A stretch of DNA of 64,000 nucleotides, taken from NCBI GenBank assembly GCA_031213475.1, contig JARUPZ010000024.1, positions 1,302,001-1,366,000 of the forward strand, in the 5' to 3' direction. Source of the stretch: Nereocystis luetkeana. Its lineage: Eukaryota; Sar; Phaeophyceae; Laminariales; Laminariaceae. Positions 1-12,300 of this stretch are shown in pieces. The stretch's first letter is position 1; every line of letters begins with the position of its first letter. A model generated the notes under the pieces. It was not told where the DNA came from. It did no database searches and worked only from the letters and a program-made list of their open reading frames with translations. Made by a program: the position numbers and the translations under genes.

Positions 1-284
1 ATAATATACATGCTTGTTTGGGTGTTTCTTGTTGACAGGCCCGAACGATATCATCATATTATTATTGGTTTGTGTGTATGTACAGTATGATCCTTTCTGT
101 AGTATATAGATGATACCTTGTACCTCGTGCCGCTGCTCCTGTTGTACATATGATAACGGTACCAGGTATACATCTCACGATAACAACGCACGATCGTACA
201 GGAGGAGTATAAAGTGCAGCGCGTGGGGGAAAAACAGGACAGAGACAGACAGACGTGAACAAGATGCACTTAGTACTGTAATTC

Positions 285-372
285 ATGTTCGTTTGGCGTG
301 CAAGTGTTTCCGGCTGTGACGTGTTGCTGCTTGTTGTTGTTGTTGTTGTTGTTGTTTTGTCCCTTGCGGTGC
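285..372 (+). CDS. Putative first exon: signal peptide of the monooxygenase
   Basis: ATG at 285 opens a frame reading MFVWRASVSGC, then a run of about 15 Leu/Val residues built from a TTG/GTT repeat, then LSLAVQALLHG. This is a textbook secretory signal with His right after a plausible cleavage site, as monooxygenases of this fold require. The frame continues through CAT-GGC at about 382-387 and meets TAA near 440. No GT donor precedes that stop in the needed phase; a donor at GCG|gtgcag gives phase 0, while exon 2 needs phase 1, and a GC donor after CATG would fit. The signal-like stretch could also be an accident of the microsatellite. Confidence 0.4.
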
Positions 373-3300
373 AGGCCCTGCTACATGGCACGCATGACGC
401 CAGCCGGCAGCTTCATTGCATACATATATATGACGCGTCATATTAACACTCCGTTTGTACGTTTCTCGACGCTTCTCCCTAACTACAACTAACTGCTAAA
501 AAACAGTGTACGGCGGTGGAGCATGGCCTCACTACAGCGCGTACCAGAGGAACGAGCTCGCCAGCAACGGAAACTACTACGAGCCAGACGCCATCGCCGT
601 CCGTCATGGGATATGCGGTGATCCGGAACAGGTGGGCAGCGCGTGCATGTGTGTAGCGTTGCGAAATGCTGCTGTATTGCAAAGTGCGTTGCATACGTAT
701 AATAATACGGTATAGTATACCTGGTAGGGTATAGACGATGTAACATCACCGTGAACAGGAGTAAGTATTACGGTCTCCCGCGATTTTTCGCGCGGTCTGC
801 CGGCTTGTTGAGTATCGCATGTGATGTGTCTCTGTTACTGTATCCATGGTAAACGATACCTGGTATATATGAGTCGAGCGACTTTTGGGAGCCAGGCACT
901 ATTTTTTTTTTTAATATTAACGACATTAATATGAATAGCGGCAATGAATACTATTAATATAATATTTACAACGTCGTAAAAGATTTATAGTACACGGCGG
1001 CTTGGTAGGTGGTCCGCGTGCCTATCAAGATCAATTTCGTGGGTTCAAGTCTCACCGAGTGCATGCTCGTGGCTTTTTCTTGCAAAAAAACAAATGGTTA
1101 GCGGATAGCGCGAGAAGAGCGTGAGTTAGCTATACATTCGATGAAAATCGACGAGCAGTGGGAATGCTGAACCCTATGCGCGACAAAAATTAAAGGCACG
1201 TATCGGGGGGGAGAAGGTCAGACACCTGTGACCACGGCTTGTCCAGAAGGTCGTCGAGGGTAAACCTCCTACGACTTAGGCTGGAAAGTGAGAGTGATGA
1301 TTGAAAAAAAAAAAAGTAATTAGTACTACAGCAGTAGTAATGTTCCCTCTTTAGTGCCGGTATGCGCCAGCCAACAGTAGTACCGGTCGGCTCAAAAATA
1401 GCGGCAACCGGGACTATGCTCCACTCACCGCCACACTAACTAGGCTAATCTCGTACTTCGAAGTTATGTACCCAGCGATTTCACAGGCACTCGTGTTATT
1501 ATGTGCCGTGCAGTCGGCACTACTATTACGGGGGGGCCATAGTTAATAGGACCAAGTATTGTTAGTAAAAATGGTTAAATATACCTGGTATTAATAGGTT
1601 TTTGTGTACACCATAGGTCCTCCGTAATATGAATACTCGACCGACGAGGTTTGTATTTGTTGTTGCTCTCACATTAACTCACAATACAATGCAGTCCGCG
1701 GTCGCAGGACAGGCTCCAATATATGTGTACCTGGTATATATATACGAGTATTACACTGCAGTCCGTGGTCGCAGGCAGGACAGGCTCCGATAACTCTGGA
1801 GTCGGAGAATAATACCCAAGATACAGTATAGATACTGCTGCAGCTCAAGCATATCTATCTACGAGTACACCTCGGACAAAAAAAAAACAAAAAAAAAAAA
1901 AGTGAGGTCCGCGCACGTACGTCTCAGGTACATGCGGCACGCTGTACAAATCGCCACAGAAACCGAGAAGACCGCATAATACCCACAAGAAAAAGACAAG
2001 ATCAAAAAAAGAACTCGCCGTCGAGATATCGAAAATCGAAAATCAAAAATCGAAAATCTAAAAAAGGGAGAGAGAGAACAAGATTTTTGCAGATTGCAGG
2101 CTCGCAAGCTATACGCGAGGGGTGTAGAACAGAGATAAGAACGAAAAACAAGCACACTTATACTCCGCTACCAAGAACACCAAGGAAGCAAAAAAGAAGC
2201 CACTACTACTGTTGTAGACAAAAAAAAAAAAAAAAAAAAAAAAAAAAGAAGAAGACGACGACGAAGCAAAGCAAAAAGAAAAACCAGCAAGCAAAAAGCA
2301 AAAAAAAAACGAAAAAGAGATATTGAGTATACCGGGGCCACTATTGTACTACTGTAGTTTTAGTGCGCGGCGAGTCCTTGACGGTACGGCAAGCCAGTGT
2401 CATCAACCGACATTTTTGGGTATGGCATGATGTAACACATGTTAAGCCCTTTTAGGCCTTGATGACTGCACTCCCATCGACTTGGAAGTGGAGTCAGGCT
2501 TCTTAGGTTTCTGTACAGCCCCTGCAGTGCTAAACGCATACCAGGTACCTGACAATGAGCAACAACTCCACACGGTAGGGGTGTTGCCTTATTATGAGCT
2601 ATGCCTTCTAGGGGTGGCGGCTTAAAAATTGCTCGCCTGAATCATGACTCCGAAGAAGAGCGTTCACGCAAGCCGACCAACTCCCAAAACAAAAATGCTA
2701 CACGTAGTGAAGGTGGACAGAAACCTGTCCACAGCTAGTATACCAACAATAATTCATCTGCGTCACATCAGTTTTGGTTTGCCGTTGAATACTGCCGCGC
2801 TTTTGATCTGGAGAGTTCTTCACTTTCTGTTAGTCGTTTACTAGAACAACGCTACGCATTGTCGGATGGCAAGCATGATAATACTAGTGGCTGACTGGAG
2901 GAGCTCAACCGGGTCATAGAAAAAAACAGCCAAAAAACGGTATACCCCCACCGTCGGATGAGTCTCAATAAACAACGCCGTCAGTGACACCACCGGTGCA
3001 GTGAGTGACATCAATCGATCACCACACCAGCACGGTCTGGCAGGCGTGCGTCAAAACGTGCACCAGGTACTACAGCGTAGTGAATCCAAAATCGTGGGGC
3101 GGGGTTCTGATTCTCGGATGTCTATTCACATCTATTGTGCTCCGTGGTTCGGTTCTGTTCTACTCTAGACTGCTGTGTGAGCTTTATCCTGCGTGCCATA
3201 AACCATAAAGACCGTTGAATTCGCACAAGGGTGCAAGAGTTTTTCGGTCATACATACTTGCTATCTTTCTCGACAATGGTAAGGGCGCTCACGTCGAACT

Positions 3301-6300
3301 CTACCGTATATTTTCGGAAGACTCTCGTCCAAATCTTTCCGAAAAAGCCTCCCTTGTTCGGTATTTTGGCAACCTTAACCTTCCCGTCCTGGAAAAATCG
3401 AGCGCTGAAACGACCGCACCACCTCTGTGCGGATTCCAAAACTATTTATTTACCGGATATATATAATATACCAGGTATATACATATATACCTGATAGCGG
3501 TATTAATCAGGTGCGATTCCCAAACGCGCGGAAACCTTTTTCCGTGTTTTTTCCAGCAAAACAAAAAATGATAGTTCCGTTGGATCTAAGTTAACTCAAT
3601 GTTCCGTCTTCACGTCACAACTTTTTGAGCATGCTGATAGGACGAAAAGAGTGAAAGTTTGGAAGAGTGCCGTTGGATATATTCTACACGTCGGACCGAT
3701 CACGATCTACAGCAGATCTAGACCATCCAGATCCTTACCTGCCGTTATCCTCTTTTAGGACCGCAGTCCCGTTTTGGGGGCAAATCACTTAAGAGTTTGA
3801 ATGGTTTGTCCCCCAAAATGGGACTGCGGTTCTAAAGGGGTTATGAAGTGTTGAGCAGTATGTGTATACTGTCAGGGGCGTCCGTGAAAAAGATTAAGCG
3901 ACACGCCACACCGCCAGAGGTCGGGATGGGAAACCGTTGCAACCGTTGGGATCGCATGATGAAATAAAAAAAAGAAGAAAAAAAGTATATTTTCATTTTT
4001 CACTTGGTTCTAGCCACCCCCCCCCCCCCCCCCCCGCTGTCCAGAGAAAAACAAATCTGTGACGGTTCACATTTTTGTTTTTACGGGCACCCTTGATATG
4101 TCGTAAATTCAATCAACCTCCAGGAACCGTGTCCTAGATCATGCAGACTTTGTGACTACATGTAGAGCTCCCTCTCGGCAACGTGAGCTTTATATATCAT
4201 ACCGGAGGAATGCGGCCGATGACCTGGGGATGGAATGTAGATGAGGAATAGGATATATAGCTACTTAAATGGAATGATGTGGGGAATGGAAATTGGAAAA
4301 CGGCTGGCGGGTAAGCGTAGGAGGAATACTGCTGATTTACGGAAGGATATTCGGTTTGTATTGGAATGGCATCTACGTTATATTGTCGAAGGCAAGCATA
4401 ATAATAATCATACACATCAGCTGTCCTGAAAAAAGTGGATCGCCAAGTGGAAATCGACTTCGAGCCCGAGGTGCGCAACCTTGCAGACCTACCCGAGGCC
4501 CACCATCTCTCTCACTCGCTTTCGGCCTTTCGATTCCCACAAGACGTCAAGGTAAAAAAAATAACTGCAAATCGGTGGAAATGTGAACGGCTAATCCCAG
4601 TGTGTATAAGACAAGCCGAAAGTTGTCACAGCAGGGAGGTAGACTCGGTGCATGGGTTTCCTTTTCTTTCCGACGTTTTCTTCTTTCGGGAAAGTTATGA
4701 GTGATCCATGTTGAAGATCATGCTGCACATTGTCGGATGGCAAGAGAAATAATGATAATAATATGGTGAGGCACCCACGAGGCAGTTACATAGTAAACTC
4801 AATGCTGTCTCTGGAAACTCGCCACACCAGAAATTAAACCAATTCATTGGTGCTGTTATCCGTTTGCAAGAAAATCCGCCTCTAAGCGGTTCTTAGTGGG
4901 ATGCAGCCCACCCTTCATGCGAATCGCCCTACACCTCACGGCGCTTCGCGCTTGGTGCAAGCAATGCCTGCCAGGTCGGTGAAACCCCGACGTGCTCCGT
5001 TCCGGCTTTGCAGGGATGCGAGGGTCTATGGTCATACGACTACGGCCATGCATGAGATCGAGCACATCTCTCCTATCGAGTACACCCCCCTCCTAATTCG
5101 ACGCTGCCCTCCAATTCAAGAATCTCCGCCTCACAAGCGGTTCTTAGTAGGAAGCAGGTCACCCTTCACGCGACTCGCCCAACACGTCACGGCGCTTGGC
5201 GCCCGGTGCAAGCAATGTCTGCCTGGTTGGTGAATACCCGGCGCGCTCCTCCCCGGCATCGTAGGTCTGCCTGGTCGGTCAAACCCCGACGTGCCCCGTC
5301 CCGGCATTGTAGGGATGCTAGGGCCAATGGTCATACGAATACGGCCGAATACGGCCATGCATGTCAGAAATACACCCCCTGCATGCATGACGTGAGTACA
5401 CCCCCCCCCTTCCCTCTCGACATGGTGATTTCTTCTTTTGTGCTCCGTGTATAAGACCGCCGAGGAAGGATCCAACCTCTTCGGGCAAGACAACTCGAAC
5501 TACCCCATTCTGGAGACGTACGCGGAGGGTTCGGTTATGGAGGTCAAAGTCGTCGTGTCTACCAACCACTGGGTGAGTTTAGCGCTAAACCACTGGTGCG
5601 TGCTGCATAATCATCACATGGGTATGGGTACTCGGGAAGAAAAACAAAAGGCGCCACGCCAGTTCTAGTTGTGAGTCCCAAACGGGGGGGGGGGGGTGGT
5701 CCTTAAACCGAGTAAAGTATAATTCTAAAATAACAGGTCGTCTTATTCCCTCGTGCAGAAATCTCGCCGTTCTTGGTCTGACCTTGGGAAGGAGTACTCA
5801 TCGGTTTTTCTTTTTTTTCGTGTTCTCTCGGTATGACCCTAAAAGGAAATCAGATTTTGGGGAAGAGGCTACGCAAAATTCGAGCGCGCAGAGTTAATGA
5901 CTGTCGCCACCCGCCTCGTTCACGGTTTCCGATATTTGCGCTGGTTAGAGAGATAAGAGAGCGATAGTATACTTGCTGGCATGACACTTCCAGAGTTTGC
6001 GATGACGAACGTTTATCTATCTCTTCGCGCGGTATCTCGTTTGAATTGAGTATATTTGTGCTACTCAGGGCACACGAAGTTGATTCAAACAATTGCAGTT
6101 GTCGGCAGATGTCAAGCCTGGTCGTTGCTTACAATCTACCAAGGTGCACATTCGCTTGGCAGGGTAACCTCGGTACGAGCAATCGCCTCACCCAGCGGAA
6201 ACCCTGCCTACTGGCGTTCACTCAAATCAGGTGCCGTGTCAACTACCCAAACAAGCGTTTTTTCGAACAGTATGTAGCCCGACTTCACCCCCACCCCCAC

Positions 6301-9300
6301 CCTTCATGCGAATCGCCCTACACCTCACGGCGCTTTTCGCTTGGTGCAAGCAATGTCTGCCTGGTTGGTGAAAACCCGACGTGTTCCGTCCCGGCCTTGT
6401 AGGGGTGCGAGGGTCTATGATCATACGACTACGACCATGCATGACATGAGTACCCCCCCCCCCCGCCCCTCTCCTGCACCCTCCGCTCCTATCTCGTGTG
6501 CCCGATTGAAGAAATCTGCCAAACGAGCGTCGTCTAGTCCCCCCCCCCCCATCCCCCTCCCTCCACCCCCCCCCCCCCTCCTCCCTCTCCTATTTATCTT
6601 TATGTTGTCCTTCTCCCGCACCCCCGTCCTCCTCCCAACCTGCCCCGTGTGTCCGATATATATACCAACCAGGGCCACCTCGAGTTCTTCATCTGCAACG
6701 CCGACGACATGACCGACCCAGACGGCGTGGTTACCCAGGGCTGCTTCAACATGCATCCGCTCGACCGTGCATCGGACGACGACGCCGCCAGCCGCATCGA
6801 TCCCAACCACGTCGGAAGGTACTTCCTCGACCCCACCTGCCGAGCCTCCGAAACGGACCAGTCCATGGCGGCCGGTGCCTTCACTGGCGACGTGGTTACC
6901 GCCCGCTACCAGCTTCCCGACGGGCTCACCTGCACCCGCTGCATCGTGCAAATGGTCTACTGTGAGTAGATTATTATTTTGTTTGTATATTGAGGCTCTT
7001 ACATCGCGACACGGCAGTGCCTGCTTCCGAACCGATGTTTTTATAAAGGATTGGTAGAGTATTGTCAGGGTATTGTGGTAACGTATCAGTAGGGTATCAG
7101 TAGGGTATTTGTAGGGTATTTGTTGTACACCCACATTGTACTGGAACCAAACTTCTCAATACCCCTCGAAACCCCCTCCACTCTTTCCCGGTGCGCCTCG
7201 CGGCGTCGGTGGGATTGCCTACCCTGCGGTCGGATGTTGTCCACGCGCCAAGTTGCCGATCACTCGCATGCGCGCACCAGTAGCGTAATAACGCAACCAT
7301 CGTGCATCCCCGACACCTCTCGACCCCCCCCCCCAACTCCGCTCTGCATTTCATACCTGGCAGCTTGAGGGAAGTATTGGTCGGTGTCGATGAGTCACAT
7401 GCGCTTGTAGCATACTATCAACCAACGCGACCACCATGCCTCTCATTATTTTGTTTATCCTCTCCCCCTCCACATGCACCTGCTGTATATAGCATGTAAA
7501 CCCAACCATCATGCCTCCCAAGACCTCCACGAAACCCCCCAGGGCTCCCCCCGTCTTGCTAAGTTCACGATCTCGCGACCCCCGCCCCCCGCCCCCATCC
7601 CCCTCCGCTCCCCGGCATGCACGTACCTTCCTCTTGGTCGAATCGATGGCGACACGCAGACACGGGCAACTCGTGCAAGCACCCCGGATACGACGAGTTC
7701 GATCCTTCTTCGTGGGACAGCGAGTGCGCCCCCAACACGGCAGACTGGATCAACGTGGGCGTGGGCATGTGTGGTGATGGAGATTCCTACCCCGAGGAGT
7801 TCTGGAACTGCGCCGACATTGAGATCACGTCTGGTGAGCGAGCGACCGCCCCAGGCGCGTCCGGCGGTGGAGGCCAGAATTCCACGGCGACATTTCTCTG
7901 ACCCAGACCATTGCTGACCGAACATGTCAGGAGACAGCACTTTCACCCCTCGACAGTCAGCAACGTTGTCTTGACACGCCTAGACTGAACCCAAAATACG
8001 AGGTTGTTGTGTCCAACAACCGGCCCTCCCCCCTTGACAGCGCACGTTTTGCCTTGCGTGTCATGTCTCCTGACATCTTTGTTTCAGACTGACGGGGGCC
8101 TTCTCAACTGACAACACTACTCAGCATTCTGTTTTTTTTTTTTCCTTTCCCCCAGTCGTTTTCGTTACGGCAGTAATCATGGCATCGCTTGTCGAGTAAA
8201 TTGCGCATTTAGCTTTTGTCAAGTCGGTGTTTGGGTGGGCTCAGAGAAGATGCAGGCGCGCCCCCGTACTGCAGTAGCACGCGCCTCGCCAGGGCCAGTG
8301 CCAATAGCCAAAACGCAGTAGACATACTGCAAATGCAGCAGACAGGCTGCAACCGCAGCAGACGTACTGCAAACGCAGCGGACAGGGCGAAAACGCAGCA
8401 GGCATACTGCAGGCGCAGTAGACGTACCCCACGAGGTATGTATGCATTCCACCGACGTATCTGCCCCGCTCCTCCTAGTGTCCTCGCGTGAAAAACGTAC
8501 TCTGTATAGAGCAAGAAAGAGTTTTACTTGTCAAATGCCCTCGTGTGAAAGCTGGCCCTGGATTAAACAACGCATCGCCCAATGGTGGCTGGTGGCGACT
8601 AACTGTCCAATGCGGTGTGTTCCAGATGAGCGACGCAGGGTTCGAGACGATGCTCGGAGATTTCCTTGTCATTTGTAGCGCAGGCCCCAGGATGCAAGAA
8701 CATCCCAAAACTGTTCATTTCACACCGCGACCGAAGTAAAAGCGAACCCCAAGCCTGCGGCACAAACCTTGCACCGCCCGCCGTTCACGCGCGATTTTTA
8801 GGCAGTACAGTCTTCGCCTCGCTTTGCACAAGTTAATTAGCTCAACTCCCCCCGCCGTCGCCGCCGCCGTCGCCGTCGTTCCCCCCATGCCCTCGCCCCC
8901 ATATACACACCGCCTACTCTACAGACGGAGACTCTACTCCCACTGCCCCGACCCCATCGACCACTACTTCCTCTGAACCTGAACCCACCCCTGCGCCCGA
9001 TTCCGAGGACTCAGAAGACGCCGCTCCCACGTACGAGCCCACCCCTGCGCCCGATTCCGAGGACTCAGAAGAAGCCGCTCCCACGTACGAGCCCGCCCCG
9101 GCGCCCGATTCCGAGGACTCAGGAGACGATGCGGAGCCCACCCCGGTACCCACCATGTACGAGGACTACACGCCGATGCCGGTCGGGAGCGACGACCCTG
9201 AGAGCGACGACCAGATGCCTTCGTCGTCTGCGGGGCCCGGGATGATGACCATGGCCCCGGCTACTTTCGCGCCGTCTGTTCCTGGGCCGGCGCCGGAGGG

Positions 9301-12300
9301 GGAGGACTGCGACGACCCGGTCGCAGCGTACGAGCAGGTGAAGGAGGGGAGATGCGGGCTGCGGTAGAGAGGGGTACGTAGGATACCTGAGTTTCCTGAG
9401 GCTCTTCACCTGAACATGGTATAGGAGCCCCAACCACCGAGGTGGAGCAATGTTGACAAAAAAAAACTACACTCGTCCAATACGCAATCGTGCGTGGCTA
9501 CGTACGGGTAGGCAGGCACATACTATCGAGTGTATAACCTTGAGAAGTACACATCGGCTTTCCGACAGCAATGTTGGGTACCAGGATATGTAGCTCCTCT
9601 GATCAGGAGATCGTGCCAGTGGCAAACAAAAAGGGTGCAAAAGTGCAAACCTCTGATTGCAACCCCCAACCGGAGCACGGCTCAGGGCGAAGAGTAGCTC
9701 GAGATCACGGTGTGGTTGATGTACGCCTGCGCCTTGAGCTCGCACCCACGGTGTGGTCGGTTGGCTTTGTAGTGCATAGGTGGCCGGGAGAGGAGGGGGG
9801 GGGGTGGGGGCATCCTTGCATATTGTGGGCATAAAAACAATTATTGTGGAGATATCAAACAACAAATGTATATAGCAAGCACACAATCAGGCATACTGAA
9901 AATTGAAAAGTTATCATGACACCTTTTGTGGAGTATAGTACGTCTGCCCTCGATTTCTCAGGTTAGCGCGTAAATAAAAGCCGTCGCGACTACAAGACCA
10001 GGTAGGTGATCACTCCCTTCGCTAGCCCTCTTTGCAACCACCTGGGGGTACAGATGCGGGGTACGATAGTCGCGCGCGGCACGTTTTTCCAAATTTAGAG
10101 AGCAGGCCAGGGCCTCCTCGAGCTTCTAGGAGAAGAATTTCTCGTGGTACAGCTTGGTACACAAAACCCATCGGTATTTCTCTTCCTGCGCTACGTAGAT
10201 ATACCAAGAGTTTTTTTTTTTTCACGTCATCCTGACGTTAGTATACGTATTACCGCCCCGATTTCTCTTTCCCCGGCCCGTTGGAAACCGTTGTGGTGGC
10301 CTAACATCGTCCCCCCGTGCTCCGTCTCGAAAGGGATGCGTGGTCAATGGTCGAATGACTAAGGGAGCAACAAATGAGTCCCCCCCTCTTTCCCCCCCCC
10401 CCCCGCCCTTCCCTGTTGCGACCCCGTGCGTTGCTGTTTCTGCTTCCCCTAGTGCGGTGGGGATGATTACGACGGCTCCACCTGCTGCCGTGCCGGATAC
10501 GAGTGCGAAGACGTCGCCGACTGCTACTCTGAGGTGCGTTCTCGTGAACGGCTCGTGCCCGGCGGGCGCTTTGAAGTTTCCCTAGGTTTTATTTGTGTTG
10601 TGTACTTTGTTCAGGCCGCTGAGGTTCCGCTTTGGTTTTGTGTAGTTGAGCCCGCTGAGGTTTCGTTAGGTTCTTCTTTTTGTTAAACACGCTGACTTTT
10701 TCGTCAAGTTCTGTTTGTTCTAAACCCGCCGAGATTTCGTTGGTTTTTAGCTTCGGTCAAGCCCGCTGAGGTTTTCGTTAGGTTTTGCTTTTTTGTTGTC
10801 TTGACCGCTGAGGTTTCGTTAGGTTTTGACTTGGTTGAATCCGCTCGTAAATAGACCGTCCCTTGTCCCACCGATGTTCTAGCGGCTGGCACCTCCGACG
10901 TGCGTGTGCGGCGTTTCTGACTAGGAACAAAGCCGTATCAGTGGCGAAAAAACAAAATCCGCCACCAACTGTACACCATTTTCGAGGCCCAGACAGGGGG
11001 CGGGGGGTGTACTGCAACCAACTTAAACCAAAACTAGAATAAAAATCGTTTTCCGTGACTTTGTCCAGAACTATCAGCCCGCTGGTACGTTTTTCATTTG
11101 AATTACCTTCATAGGAAAATATTATTATTTCTCTTGCCATCCGACAATGTGCAGCATGATCTTTAACATAGATCACTCATAACTTTCCCGAAAGAAGCAA
11201 ACCTCGGAAACAAAAGGAAACCCATGCACCAAGTCTACCTCCCTTCCGTGCCAACTTTCAGCTTGTCTACTCTATTGATGGCGTTTTCTCCTCTTTTGTG
11301 CACCCCTGGCCCTATGCACAACGGAGTATCACCGACTTGACGGGTTTATCCACCACTCAGGAGCACGTCGTAACGGTCTATACTGCGCGGTTAGCCGGAC
11401 AAACGCTGACCGAAATCTCAATAACTATGATCTACAACTTTAGCGTTGTGCTTGTACGTACATACACCGGGTCTGCTCGCGAACCGACCGCTTGGGCTTC
11501 TCGTCGCCAGATAAAGGGTAAATCCGACCCCCGTTACGTACCGCTGTGCACGCTCGTTCGTGCGCGCTGCATTTACAGACAGTGTGTTCCCTTGTTTATG
11601 CTTGGCAAGCCACCAATTCGGTACATGTTCGTGACGCCCTTACATGTGCTCCCTTGCTTGCTTGTGTACGACAGCCCACCGACCGACGGCCATGTATGAT
11701 ATCGAGCGTACCCCCCCCCCTCTATGCTACCAGTATCGCTGACCATCAATAGGCCTCTTGTCGATATTCTCCAACTTCCCCAACGGCCCACCTCCCCCCC
11801 CCATAAAACAGCGCTGGCTATACCACTGGTTCTCTTTTTCCAGTTCCCTTGACGCCTTGTTTGCTCGCTTTTCCCTTGTGCACGACAGCCTACCAACCCA
11901 CCCGACCCACCCACCCCTCTAAAAAACCGCTGACTAGACCAGTGTCACCTACCAGGTATTTACTATGCTCAATAACGACGAGTCCCTTGGCTTTATCTCA
12001 TGACTAGAGAAATGCCCACTAGTGTTCAGCTCCTTTCACGGGCTGTTCTTCGTTTTTTTCTCTCTTTTTTTTCCGTGCGACAGACTATCAGCGCACCCAC
12101 GCCTCTACAATAGCGCTAACTGGACCGCTTGCCTAAACAGTTCTTCAAGCCCCTTTCACGATTTGTTCCTAGTTTTTCTCTTGTGCACGGCAACCTGCCG
12201 ATCCACACCCCCTCTGTGCACGGCAGCCTACCGGCCCATCCTCCCCTCTAGACCACTCTGTTTATTACTTTTCAAAGCTCTTCCAACGACTCGCCTTTCT

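Larger units (their letters stand above)
632..5455 (+). other. 4.8 kb intron of the monooxygenase gene, mostly repeats
   Basis: Runs from donor CAG|gtgggc to acceptor tataag. It contains a tRNA-like stretch, one Tc1/mariner-like MITE, two copies of a GTCCGTGGTCGCAGGACAGG repeat, A-rich low complexity (2,040-2,330), one piggyBac-like MITE, a 19 bp poly-C run, one half of a dispersed inverted pair (4,608-4,755) and the poly-C-tailed family. Apart from these I see no coding exon that fits the flanking phases. An open stretch at 4,435-4,550 ending before gtaaaa is not needed to join the flanking domains. Confidence 0.6.

Noticed and set aside
4435-4555. Extra exon in the first long intron of the monooxygenase gene
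   Set aside because: Open and followed by gtaaaa, but exons 2 and 3 already join in phase 0 at the expected place of the domain.
8311-8431. CRISPR-like array
   Set aside because: Units are contiguous without unique spacers; it is a minisatellite.
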